From: Colius striatus
Lineage: Eukaryota; Chordata; Aves; Coliiformes; Coliidae
DNA: 64,000 nt
Assembly: GCF_028858725.1 (NCBI RefSeq)
Contig: NC_084760.1
Span: 79,800,367-79,864,366, forward strand
Direction of reading: 5' to 3'
The notes beneath the pieces were generated by a model. The model was given only the letters and a program-made list of their open reading frames with translations, was not told the origin of the DNA and searched no databases. Position numbers and translations under genes: made by a program. Numbering within the stretch: the first letter of the stretch is position 1; the number at the start of each line of letters is the position of its first letter. This document shows, piece by piece, positions 14,401 through 27,600 of this stretch.

Positions 14401-15387
14401 GATTTAACCCTTGACTGCTAGTAATGATGAGGGGTGCAGGATAGTCCCAGCTCCTCAAGTTTCCTGAGTAGGAACCAGTTCTGGAACAGAAGTAATGGCC
14501 TTAGAGTGGCATTTCCATATGAGCTCAGATCTTCTGCCTCTCAGCAAGGCCTGTGTGCACGGGGGCAGGATCACCGTAACATGACTACATGGTTTCTGGT
14601 TTGGATCTGGCAGCCAGGAGAGACCATGGGGATAACAGATATGTGTATGTTTGCACTGGACTGAAGCTGTACTTTGTTTTTTATCACTAATACTAAGGGA
14701 TTCTATTTCAGAAAGACCTGGGATGACTGAAACAGATCTTTTGGTTTTGGACAGATAGTGTTTTACTCCAAACCACTGTGAAGACTCTGACTATGGAAAA
14801 ATGATGGTATTGGGTAATGCACTCAGTAGACCAGTCCATGGGCTAGTCATAGGGACACCACTATAAGAAGAAGGAAGGAAGAGCCTAATAGTGAGTTATC
14901 TGATTATCAGTGGAATTTCTAAAGGAATTTTAATGGAGGTCATGAAGAAAAGCATCATTGTAGGCAGGAAACAATGCTAATCATCCAAAATTCTTTGTCA
15001 CTCCAGAAAATAAAACAGCAGTAAAGCTTCAGGAACCTGAGATATTCTTTATAGATATGTTGTGAAGCAATAAGGATGGAAGAGAGAATCAGCAAGGGGA
15101 AATGTTGAGGGACTCTGTCATTTCCTTTAACGTGAAAAAAAAAAAAAAAAAAAAGACTGGTTTATGGCTAACAACCTTGGTTCAGTGCTTTTGCAGACAC
15201 AGATAACCCTGCAAGACACTTCTCATCCCTAAGACTCTACACACCATCTGTTCCACACCCTGCCACAGACCACATCTCTATTTACCATACCCTACAGCAA
15301 AGTTCTGTAGAGAAGGCTACAACATATATTACAAAAACAACATACAAACGATTTAGGAATATGATCCTCCATTACAGGTGAAGACAA
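5431..15387. other. Unique non-coding sequence
   Basis: About 10 kb with no recognised gene or repeat family. It holds poly(A)/poly(T) runs, for example A17 at 11781-11797, T10-G9 near 14111-14129 and A20 at 15135-15154. Short open frames have no recognisable protein similarity. Confidence 0.55.
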
Positions 15388-15419
15388 GATAGATAGATAG
15401 ATAGATGGATACATAGATA
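15388..15419. repeat. (GATA)n microsatellite
   Basis: Five perfect or near-perfect GATA units are followed by interrupted units (GATGGATACATAGATA). Confidence 0.9.
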
Positions 15420-16071
15420 AAACAGTTCTTGGCAGGCTGATGTGTTCCTTCCAGACCCCTTGTCTGGAAATTGATAAGCCTTACTCACACATTGGGGGCA
15501 TCTGGGTTTTCCAGTGCCAGTATCACTGGGAGTATCAGCACATCTAACCAAACTGGATGTTACCAGTAAATGAAGAGACCTCCCCCAGTCAAGTGATAGA
15601 AAATGGGAAAATTCTGAAATGGGAAAACTGAACTGTTATGTTTCATCCTTTAGGATGATGGCTAACCTCTCTGACATGTGGGGAGAATTAAGTGCAAACA
15701 CAATATTTTCTATAATCTCTTGCTGACTTTTGAAGCTCATCTTACTCTCTATGTACAGCTGTGGCAAAATGGCATTCTGCTCTTAGTGCTACAGTAACAC
15801 AACTCTGTATCATGTTATAGCCCTTAAAACACAAGTCATACTTTCTCCTCAGGACCTTTGCCTGATAGATGGCCTCACTATCACAGGAACAGCCCACATC
15901 TTTTCCTTATCTCTCCTGAGTCAGCGTGGCCAGAGACTAATTCAGCACTGACCTGCCAGGCCTTGCCTTCAACCAGGCCTGGGTGTTGGTTTACTGGCAC
16001 CATCTGCTCAGGCAGCACTGCTACCACACAGGGATTTCAGCAATGAACTCATCTGGGGAGCTCCTGCCCCT
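15420..16071. other. Unique non-coding sequence
   Basis: A 650-base spacer between two microsatellites. Nothing recognisable is seen in it; the open frames at 15858-16312 run into the pentanucleotide repeat and are not convincing. Confidence 0.5.
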
Positions 16072-16128
16072 ATCCCATCCCATCCCATCCCATCCCATCC
16101 CATCCCATCCCATCCCATCCCATCCCAC
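16072..16128. repeat. (ATCCC)n pentanucleotide microsatellite
   Basis: About eleven perfect ATCCC (equivalently CCCAT) units run without interruption and then degrade into CCACCC. The long pure array suggests it is length-variable between individuals. Confidence 0.95.
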
Positions 16129-19100
16129 CCACCTCCAGCTGCTCATGCATAGCAGCCACACCACTGCAAGACAACTTTGTGGGTCTGTGCTGGGAACCAC
16201 AGCACTGAAATGGACCTTAATAAAAACAGCTCTTTGGGAGAAGGGAAAGAGGCACCTATTTGCAACTCATCCTCCTTCAGTAGTCTGGCTCATGGCACGG
16301 CCTCATGAATAGTTATGTCAGCGTGAGTGAGGGACCAGTCTGCAGAGGTGTGTGGATGATGGTCCTGAAACAACAGGGCTGGGCCACCCTCACCTAGTGC
16401 AGTTGCCAAAGTGCTTACACTGCTCTTACACTACTGTGTGACGATATCTGTTTCTGTTCCCATTTCTTCCAAATAAAGGAGGAAGAGGAAGAAGGAAATT
16501 GCTAATGGTCATATTGTCAGCATGTGCAAATTTGTAAGAATAAGGCAAAAGCTTATCAAGGAACTCTTACTTACTGTTAATTACTTCTTTTTGACTGACT
16601 GTAAATAGCCTAAGCACCCATTACCAGATTAAGAATAATCTTGCATTTTTTTGTAAGAGGAATGATTTTGCTCATAGTTTTATGTGGAGGGTTTCATTAA
16701 GCATAGGCTGAAGTAGAACAGAAGAAAAATTAATTAAGTGTATCTGGATGTGCGAGTAGGAAGAGAATAGCAAGCTCTAAACAGGAAGGTGTTTTAGTCT
16801 AACAAATGGTACAATGCTGCACATATTTAGCTAAACAGTGAGGTTCTGCATAAGGACATTCTGACATTGGCTTGTGTCTTGTTTTCACTGGATGTATGCC
16901 ACAGAAGACAGATATAAAAAACTACATGTGCCAGTACTAAGGGTTGGAATGATCTAAGACACAACATCATAACTTTCATTTAAATACAGCAAACTCTTTA
17001 AAAGAGATGTACTTAAATTCTCAGCTATATATGTTGAAACTGTATCTCCTCGTGGGATCTAATTTGTTCTTGATATGGTTAGGATATAGCTTGATCTTGC
17101 ATGAAATACGTTTATGTAGTAGAATTTAACTAAGTACTTACTTGTGTCTTTGTGCAGCTATTGTATAATCTACATCTAGAGAAGAACTTAACTGAAAGCA
17201 ATCTGCAATATGATCATGTTTGATGCAGTGTGTGTGAACTGAATTTCATGTCTATCAACTGAAAAAATGTCCAAAAATAGACCTATAGTATGGTAGATTT
17301 CTTGGTCTGTAATTCCCGGGAAGAATGAGCACAGCAAAGACAGACAGAAAGTCACAGCATGTTAGTCAGTGGTCAACTAATACGCAAAATCGTTTTGTTT
17401 GGCTGATGGCTGCTGACAACTGTGTGGTCGCTGTAGCTGGGTGGTCGTTTTTCAGCTTATATAAATAAACACTGTAAATTCTGACATGGCTGGACCAGAG
17501 TGTCTGTGAGTATAAATCCCATCTTCACAAGAGAAAATACAGGATGCTTGCTTTGCTGGCAGATATTACTCAGACTAGGCTTCCTTGAGATGCTAATTCC
17601 ACCTTCAGAGTACACAGTTACGAATCAAAAAAATCAGAGTGTGAGATGCTGAACTAATACTACACTCTTTGCTGGCTTAAAGATGTTAAAAATGTTTTGA
17701 AGGAGTAGCTTAGCAGGTAAGATCTGCTCTCCTGCAACTAATCTGCCCAAAATAGCATTCTAACCTCATGACTTGTCCATATCAAATGTGAACTGCCTGT
17801 GAATACTGCAGAGCATGAAAATTGCTATTGATGGACTGGGGTTTACAGCTTTCTTCCAACTCAAGTAGAAGATGGCATAGTGCAGAGTTTTCCCACCTTT
17901 TTAGCCCAGACTTCATTTGAATTAATGAAGGATCATTTGCACCACAGTTCAGGGTGGAGTGGGAGCTGGATAAGCAACTTCAGAGGTGAGATGTGTTTCA
18001 CAGGTTAAGAAAAACTTAACCTAATGACAAAAAAAGAAGTGAAAGTAGACTTTCAAAGATTGTCTTTAGTAGGCAGGGATAGGGTAGGCCCCTATATCAA
18101 ACACTGTATAATTTCTGAAAATAAACCCCTGGAGATGAGAACTTGGGGCTGGTAGTTGTAGTTAGGATTCAGATCCTCGTTTGTTGGCTGATCAGACTTA
18201 CAAAATAATTTCGTGCTCAGAAGCATGGTTCTGCTATTTTGGCAGGCTCTTGGCACAAGAATGAAAGTTATTTCCTTAATAAGAAGACAGCACGAGGAGA
18301 AAAATGTCTGAGATGGTGGAGGTTTGGCTTCACTACTTGCTTTATGGGTATTTGTATCATGCAATGCTAAGGACTTCACTGTCTGGGGTCCTTCTATAAT
18401 CAATGAAGGACCCTACTCTCTATCACTCTGAAAGAGCTTATCACTTCCTAGTTACCCCAGAGAAAGCCCAAGAAGATGAACTAACTGACTTTGGTTTTTC
18501 ATTACAAAAAGCATCACAGTAGTTCTGATTTAAAATATTATCTCCCTTCTCTCCATAGGGAACACCCTCCCAGAGATGCCTTATCTCATTTGCAGCCCTG
18601 TCCTGTGGCACTTCATCCCTCAGTAGTGTAGCTGTACTACAACCACTCCAGTCAGAAAATAACAAAAGGGAAATTGTTTTTTTCATTGAGTCTTCTGATC
18701 TGTTTTACGTACTGACCACACAAGCAACTCTATCAGCACAACTAATGCACACTTGTCAGGGGCAGGATAAAGCAGCAAAGAAGCAACAGCACTGGTTTAG
18801 AGTAGTCAGCACCTTAATCTGCCTTTGTGGCTCTGCAGAACACATTCATATTCCCGGGTCTGGGACGTGCCCCAGCTATGTCCAAGGCCCTTAACAGGGT
18901 AAAGCTTCAGCATGCACCAGACTCTCTCCTCTGTCTTTCTCTTCCCATTGTCCCCATGTTCATGGGAAAGAAACCCAGAAGAACAGGTGAGATCAAAGCA
19001 TGAGCATGCTCCTGCACAATGATGTGGGAGCAAGATCCTCTGGCACCTGTTGTTCAATCTACAAGTATCTATCGTGAGACAAGTCAAGTGCCTAAAATTA

Positions 19101-22100
19101 ATTTGAGCAACTTCCAGGTTCAGGCAAGCTCAGAAAATCTAGAAGACTGTAGTTCTTTTGATGTCAAATTTGTTGATAAGATAATTGAGTGTAAGCGAGA
19201 TCCAAATTCTACTGGCTGCCTATTAAAGGCAGTCTCATGACAGAGCTTTCTTGTGATGTGAATTTCCAATTTAACTGCTGATTGTCAGCCTCTATTGTAA
19301 TGTCATTCTGCAGTAAGGCATCCATTCCCTGGGGGCAAAAGAAAATGGATGCTTCATACAAGTAATGAAAGTGCCATTGATTTTGTTGAGAGTTGTTATT
19401 ACAACTATAAAAGGGTCCCTTCAGACTTCCACACTAACACATGAGGCAGTGGAAATCGAAATTATGCTCTTACGACATTACCGCTTGCAAACAAGCAGTG
19501 TGCTGGAAAGGCGAGCAGAGTAGTGGGACTCAACTAACACAACTATGCATTCATATTCCAAGACATTGCCAGAAGCAAAGTTTGCAGGGGCTTTCAGAAA
19601 AGAAGGGGAGTGATGGCCTGAGTTTGATGGTAGGCTCAAAATGTATCAGAACAAAAGCACCAACTTATACCAGAATTTTTAACTCCTTGAATGGAAAGAA
19701 GCACAAATAGAATCAGAGGCAAAGTTTTAAGGAACAACAACCTTGCTTTAAAATCAAATTCCACAGCCATCAAATATGGATGTAGAGTTCCGTGATAGGA
19801 GAAAAACTGGCAACATCTTCAGAAAGAATTCTATGATGTACACCTTCTCTACTGCTTAAAACAATCACAGGATAAATAGCCATGTAGCAGGTACCAGTTC
19901 TCACCTCTCAAGATTTCATGAAGACGTAGTAAAATGCACATGCAGAACAGGGGATAAGGATGAGTGAGGTGCAGTTACTTTTGTGGATCTGTGTCACTTG
20001 ACCAGAACTTGCACACCAGACTGGACTAGGCTTCTGAAGAGAGTATGCATCTGCACCTCGTAACAGCTGAACAACTCTACACCATCAGATGTAAAAGAAG
20101 AGTAAACCTTTTAAAGTGGTCTCTATCCAATAGCTGGATTTATAGTTTCTCAGGATGAATAGTGAGCTATCACAAATGTGTCAGGGACCACTGGCATTGA
20201 AAACAAATTAGCAGTGAGTACCTCCTCTGTCAACATTGGTTTAGACCCAGAAGAAGCTGTTCACAGTTTGTAGAAATCCTTTATGCAGCAATAACATATT
20301 GTTCCCCAGTATCAGTTGCCCGTTTATTTTCTCTAACATATGAACAGGAGGCAAAAGCCAGATCTAGTCAGAGAATAATCAGCATTTAAACAACCACTCT
20401 TTTTATTTAGTTCTGAAACATGCCCAGAATTACCTCAGGGAGACAAGTCATTGGCACACTGCTGTGCAGAGCTGCTGCAGACATGTGTTGCCACCTGGAA
20501 GAGATCACCTGATTGCAGAGCACTGGAAAAGTTATTACATCCATACTGATTGCTCTTTTTTCTTTTTGATGTCTAGCTGCCATTTAACATTAGCTAATCT
20601 TAACTAATATATTGTTTTTTCCCCGTAATTTCTTACAATGCCATTTTCTCATACAGGCCTGTAATCCAGGCATCATATTCAATAGGATTGTCTATTTTCT
20701 TAGGCCAGTTGAGTCTGTATCTTGCAGCTTTTCATGAATATCTCCACTCATACAGCTGAAATTCCCTAATGTTATCCTCTCTTACCTTGATGACTACGGT
20801 TTCTTTTTTTCTTTCATCCTTTACACTACAAACAATTTTTATTGAGCTCTACTTAATTCTACAGTACTGGCTTTATCCCTATTTAACACTGTTAGGGCTT
20901 TCTGACTTCCTACAGCCTTGTGTTTCATCAGGAACGTGTTTTAAGGTGGAAGTGCTCAAAGGACTCAACTCTTATTAGTGCTCCAATCCTGAGAAATGAG
21001 TTTTGCATATTGTGCATCCAAGCCTGCAGACTGCCTGATTATAAGGTTTGCTGCTAGAGTGCAGAATCCATGCTTGAGAAGAAACTGTTACAAAGAGTAT
21101 CCACAGCAGTATCAAGGACTGGAAGTAATGATCAGAAAATAGGGGAGAGTTTAGAAAGACAATGCATAAGATCTAATGCTTTCACTTCTTTTGAGATACA
21201 AAATGAGCCCAAGTGCTCACAGGTTTATGAAAGGACACACTGTCCAGCACAGCTGCTTTTGCTTACTGCCTTGTTACAGCACAAAAATGTCCACACAGAA
21301 CACTAGCAGAGGTGTTGAAGTTGTTTAAGTATGTTGGTAAGCAAATAGCAGTATATTTTTGCATAGACAACTCCTACAGTAATCAAATAGCAAATGTTCA
21401 ATCTGGAAAGAACCCCAGAGTATGAATGCCATTTAACACAAGAAATTGCTGGCTTATATTGTTGCTTCTGCTTCTTGAAACATACAATGTTTGGCTTTAA
21501 TGTTACTTAATGTATCTGTACTCTTGCCTGTGTAAGCCAATGTCGTACCTTTTTTTATTAAACTCTGTACAGAAGTATGGAAGAGAGAATCAGTCGGTCC
21601 CTTGGTTGAGAAAAAAGTGCAATGCTGGACAGGCTGTCTATGTGCAATGCAGAGCAGGCTGCCAGTTGAAACTCCAAGATATACTAGTAGGGCTGGGACT
21701 TGTATGAATAATGAAGCTGTTACCTATTTATGCACAAGCTGATGAGGGTTTCATATTGATAAAAGCCAAGGTGCAGTGTGAAGCATTAAATATATGTGGG
21801 GGAGAAGGAAGAATTGAAATGTGATTTTTTTTCTATAAATCAGAGATTTAAAAAAAAAAGCAAGCTTGCAAAGAATGGGAACTTTCAAGCTACAGAATTT
21901 ATACTATCAAGGCAATCATTAGAGATGCTGAAGACATTGTAAATTAACTGATACTTCTTGTTTGTACCATCAAGTTAATTACAAAAGGGAGCCTTTGCCC
22001 TGAAACTGGTGAAACTGTCCTGTTGGCAGATGTACCTGTATGCAGGTATCCTGCTTGAACAGCTTTCTTTTTAGGGCTGCAAGGTATCCCCAGATTAGGT

Positions 22101-24203
22101 GCACCTCAATGATGTCATTAAAACTTTGAAGACTCAATTAAAGCCAAAGCTGGGATCTTGCTGTCACGTAAGAGCTTGGAGGTTCAAGGGTCTGTGAAAT
22201 CAAAGCTGTGCTGCAGCCAGCAGGAGAGGAAAATGGGCTCTGCTATAGCATTGCACTGCCAGCAAGTTAAGGACAAAGTCCTAAGCAGCTGCTCTTGTGT
22301 AAGATGTCTGAGTTTTGGCAGCTTTATATGTAAAAAATGTGCATAATTTGTTTCTAGGCCAAGAGATAAGATGAACAAGAAAAAATGGAATTAACCTTTT
22401 ATTAGCGAGATGAATCATTGCTAGTCCATGAGGGTACTAAAGGGGCTTTTCTGGACTAAAAGTCTGGGTAATAATAGAGGGTGGACTACACAGCATCACA
22501 TCATCAGGCACACTAGCTAAGCAGGATGAACAGAAGCAGGAGCTAGGGTGCATATAAGGCTCTCGGGAGAGGTGCATGAGAGTGGCTCTTTACATGACAG
22601 AAAGAGTGACAATCTTTTGGGAAGACATGAGAGTTGAGGCTGCTTAGTGAGGACTGAATTTGGACTTGGCCAACAGGAGGAAGCATGGAGTTGTGAAAAA
22701 TCTACCTGACAAACAGGACTCTGTCCAGGCACTGCTGAAGAACTGAGATGAGTTGCGTTGACAGACTCTGCATATAGCACTGCTCTGAAGAAGGTGCACA
22801 AGATGGACTTGGCCCTGGGGCATCACATAGATCTGCCCTGTCATAACAGTGTCCTTGTGCTTTGCAGATTACTAGCTGGGAGTGATACAAGACCTTCAAA
22901 ACACAGGACATTCAAAATTCTTGGGAATGTGGCTGTTGTACGTTCAGTTTGCTATTTCCTCCAAGACTGGAAGGTGAGATGAAACACAGGGAAAACATGA
23001 AGGAGTTGGGTCCCATTTCACGTTGAGAAGAAAGCAGTTAGCTTCAGAACTCAGTCTGCTTCTAGACAGGTAACCTCTTACTTTTGCACTAGCACTGGTG
23101 TAAATGTCAGCTGAGGGAATAAGTGTGTGGCAACACTTGTGCTACCACTGTGTTATCTAGGCTGATCAACTCAGCTGGAAAATCTGGTGCTCTCAATATG
23201 AGACCAAACAGCATGCGAATAACAACCATTAATGGACCATTTTACACTGTGCATGTATATGCATGTGTTTGTGTGGGTGGTGAATGCATGCAAGATGTTC
23301 CTACAGATTCCTGTAGAACGGAAATTTGAAAGTGGAATTGAAAGTGGTGAAATTACTGTGTGTTGCATGAAAGTAATAGAAATGTCGTGCAACCAGATGT
23401 TTTTTTTCCCCAAGTCTTTGCTACAGACTGGTATTGGTCTCACTATATTAGTAAGATTATGCTTGCTGGTGGATGTCCATACCAAACTGATGATGCATTA
23501 AGAAGCAGTGTTTTTAATAAGTGTTTGTCTGCCTATCATGTTAATTTTATTCTCTGCAGCATATTCACTTTCATAGTGGAAAGATCCTAAGATGAATGAG
23601 CTCCAGCATCAAAAGAAGCTGTCAGAAGAATCTTTAGAGGTTAGCATCTTTTATGTGGATTTGGAGGTTTCAGACACTCGTTAAATGTAGGAGTTAAAAG
23701 AGAACAGCTCTGATTGATGATGCAATGCAATGTTGAGATTGCAGGAAAAGAAGATCCCAGCAGAAGGCCAGCACACAGATGTGTCAGATGATACTGCATT
23801 CCACACACTAGAAGTCACGATCTTCTCACTAAGCCACCAGCAGCATCGCTATGGACTTCCTTACAGTTAAGAGCATTGAGATACACTGGAAGAAATTCCA
23901 GTCAATGCAAATAAATTTAGCCTACTGCTAAAAAGCCAGAAGATGCCTTGGAAAACACTCCTTCTTTTACAGTAAATGATAGTACTCATGTTCTTTAGCT
24001 GGAATCATAGCCCTCAAACAAGTGTAAACTAAGAAAAGAATAGTCTAGTCCATTTAAATAAGTATTTTACTTTCCTTGTTCTAATGGGGTAAGGGAATTA
24101 TTTTGTGACTTAATAGTTGTGTACACTTTCCTGTCTATCTTATTATTTGGGAATACACACAGCAAAGTGAGCCCATGAAAGACTTTCCAGCTGTAACATT
24201 TAA
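16129..24203. other. Unique non-coding sequence
   Basis: About 8 kb with no recognised repeat family and no identifiable gene. One segment at 22868-22973 has a good acceptor (GTGCTTTGCAG), an open frame and a GTGAGA donor on the plus strand, but chance could give this and the translation matches nothing I know. Confidence 0.5.
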
Positions 24204-24640
24204 GAATCACAGACTAATTCAGGCTGGAAGGTATTCCTGAGATCACTTAACCAGACTACTTGCTTATAGGAGGGCGAAGTTCAAAGCTAGGCGAGGTTGT
24301 TTAAGGACTTGACCAGCTGAATTTTGAAAATCTCCCAGGACTGAGACAGCTTGCCTCACTACAAACTGCATGTGTTCCTCACATACCTTTCCTGGTGCCT
24401 CTCAGAAGAATCTAGCTCTGTTTCCTCTATGGCCCATCTCCTGTAGGTAATGGAAGATGACAATCATCTTTCCTATTTCACTTCACTTTTTGACACTAAA
24501 CAATCCTTGTTGTCTCAGTGTCTCTTTCCATGCCATGTGTCACAATCACCCTTGCGGTCCTCTGCTGGATTCTCTCCTGCAAGCTAGACGCAATTCTCCA
24601 AATGCAGCCTCATGAATGTCAAATTGAGGTAATTGTCCTG
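24204..24640 (-). mobile_element. Old diverged CR1 LINE 3' fragment
   Basis: The left edge, AATCACAGACTAATTCAGGCTGGAAGG, is an eroded CR1 3' end on the minus strand. Downstream phrases fit the CR1 tail in order: a reduced form of the 'lead-in to first exon of the tail' block, then TCTAGCTCTGTTTCCTC and, near 24550, CCTCTGCTGGATTCTCTCC and AATTCTCCAAATGCAGCCT, which resemble the CR1 blocks around 'GGTGGCCCTCCACTG..CTCC' and 'CACAGTATTCCAG.TG.GG'. Divergence is much higher than in the other copies and the right edge is uncertain. Confidence 0.6.
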
Positions 24641-27600
24641 CTGGCAAGTTCTTGCTAAGAAAGATCCTCTTTCTTGCCTTTCTTGGAAGTGTGACATTTG
24701 TCTTTCTTCTTGACATTGGGGACTTCATCCAATTACCATAATCTTTCTAATATGATAGAGTGTGGCCTTGCAAAGACAACTCCCTCATAACAGTTGGATC
24801 CATGCCATCCCATCCCAAGGACTTGTACAGTCCCCATGCTTATGCTGATGCGTTTGTTTACGCAGTCTCTGACATAATCTTCCCCTGCCATTAGCAGTAT
24901 TTGTCTCCTTCAAACTCTGCTACAAGGTGTATACCTCTGTGAGTCTGAAGAGAAATTTTGACAGTGAGGACAGGAAAAAAAAGGAAATAAGATCTTCAGA
25001 TTTTTCTGTGTCTCCCATTACCAGGTCTCCTGCCCTATCAGGGATTTTTCTGAGTGGGCAATATTTTCTCCAAGGAAGGTATGAGTGTCTAAGTTCTGCA
25101 ATACATTTTCTCTTTTGGAAATCTGGATTGTTTCTGGCATAATTTTAATAAAAAAGTTTTGTGAAAGAAAGGCAAGCAGGAGACTATGAATGTGCATGAA
25201 GAAAAAAATAGTGAGTTATGGACCCAAACAGATAGTGACTTGCTGGGCTGTTACTACACAGATTATTCCTCATGTAATGGCAAATATTTACCATTTAAAA
25301 AAATTGATTCATAAAAAAAAATAATCATTATACAGTGGAAAAAACCACAAACCCAACAACCCTTAACTTATTCCCCAGACTGTAGCTCAACACAAAAAGA
25401 AAACACAGATGTTTCATAACACAGCTGTAGAGTGAGCTTTTCCAGGTTTGTGAATTTGGCACCCTCCTGCCTCTTTGGGACCCAAATTAATGGCTCGGGG
25501 CAGACGGTCCTGCTCTAGATGTAGCCCTGACTGTGCTGCTGCAATAGGGATTGGGAAGTAAGCACAAGTTCCATCAGCACAAGATCATAGGAGTCAATGG
25601 AAACTGAAATAATTTGTGCTACAGGTTTCAATGTTTATGTTATTCCACAAAATCATAAGTCATTTGCAACTACATAAGCAACAGACTCTGATTTCACAGC
25701 CCTATGCAGACTACCCAGATTAGAAATACAACACAGGAGAACTTGTAGAGTTTGTCACCAGTTTAAGCCATATATAGAATATATATGGTAGAGAATTGGT
25801 GTAGCTTTTGCACAATCTGTTGTGTATGACCTGGAGCTGTGATCCAGTTGCCCAATAGCTATGGTGACTGTTGTTGGTCCAGCTGTGAATTACTACTTGC
25901 TTCTGGTGAAAAGAGGTCAGGAAAGCTACTATTGTGTAAAAGGGTGTTTCCTGAGGCTAACTGCCTTGATCGTTCCTGTTAACAATGATAACAGTGCTTT
26001 TAACATATATTCCTTGCTGGAAGCAGGTATACCTAGTAAGAGTGTGGCTGCCCAACAAGCACAACATGGCTGTCCAATGTATGGTTGCTTCCTACATACA
26101 TTCAGTGCTTGACTGAGAATCTCACTGCATTACAAAGCAATATTTATCAAATCCCTACTGTTACACAATTGCATCATGTAACCTCCTTTCCTCATTCCTG
26201 CAGCCAATTCCTTCCAGGTGCAAAGCCCTCACAGTCCCCCTTTCCACCTCTCCCAAACCACATACAGAAATAAACATCTCACTTCAAATTCACCTGCATT
26301 CAAATACACTTTTTTCCATAGCTAGAAACCCTGAAGTGCATGTCTGATAAGAAAATACATGGCTGATGCTGAGGAGACAAATTATAATTGTTGAAATGAA
26401 ATTAATTCTCTGCAGTCAGATCCTGAAAAGTAATCAGGATTATCAGTTCTCATTGCCCCCAGTATGTGTGAAGGATTGTGAGTATTTGATAGGTTCAGCT
26501 TTACTACATTACAAAAGCAATATACAAACAGGATTACTTGTTGGACTATCAATCAAAGTTTTCCTCTGTGAAGAATTAAGATGAATAAGATAAACACTTT
26601 GTAGAATGGGAGAAATTCTGGATACCAGACAGGTCCCCTGTTCTGTAGTCACTACAGTTTATGAAAGGAAGCACAGTAATGCTCCCTTTGGAACCACGGA
26701 AATGGATCAGTGTTATCCTTTTGATGTGCTTTATCCGGATTTGTTTGGCACACTAGCAAGCAGACACTTATTGATTTCTTCTGAGTTTACAGTTCCATCA
26801 TAATAGTCAGATTTTTCACAATGGATTACTTTACCTCCAGGGACAGAAGGGGACAGGAAAACAACATGACATTTTAAAGAATTAGACATTGCTTTTCTGC
26901 TAATAGAGTGCACAATGAAAACGTGTTTGATTTGCTTCTAGAAAACAGATGAAGAAAAAGAGATTTGAATCAAGCAGAAAGGAGTGGGATTTACTGGCAG
27001 CAAACTGACAGCATTTTTCACCTCCTGAAATACCTAGTATGCTATCTGAAGTGTATATGATAATTATGAGGACTATGTCAGGGCACAGAGTGGTAGAAGA
27101 AAGGAGTCATACTGTCTCTCACGCGATAATTAACCTTCCATTATCATCCGAGAGGATGGGATGAAATAAGCTGCATATGTGGCAGGTGGGAGGAGCAGAG
27201 AAGAGCAAAGAGGATCAGAGATGTGTGAAGGCAAGAAGCTAATCAGCATGCAAAAAAAAAGAGAAATAAAGTCCTGTAAAAAGAAATGCTTCACAGTGCC
27301 TCCTCTTTTCCCTATGGCAAGAGACACAACATCAGAAACAATAATGTTCTCACCTCCCTCAGCTCTACTTAGCCTTCTTTAGCAGTACTGATGCTCCAGG
27401 CCTCTTTATTTCCTAACAAAATCTTGCCATCATCCCCAAGGAAATGGGCAGTTATGGTAGCTTTTGTTTCACTTAGGGAGTAACAAAGAGCAAAGTTGTA
27501 GATACATTCACCTATATAATCTTCTTTCTAGGATTTTTCAAGGCATTAATTCATCTGACAGTTGTTTGATTCAAGAGAAGTTAGATATGAAGGGACTTCT

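Noticed and set aside
22868..22973. Plus-strand 106-base exon-like segment
   Set aside because: The acceptor and donor are acceptable, but there is no protein match, no partner exon nearby, and chance explains it.
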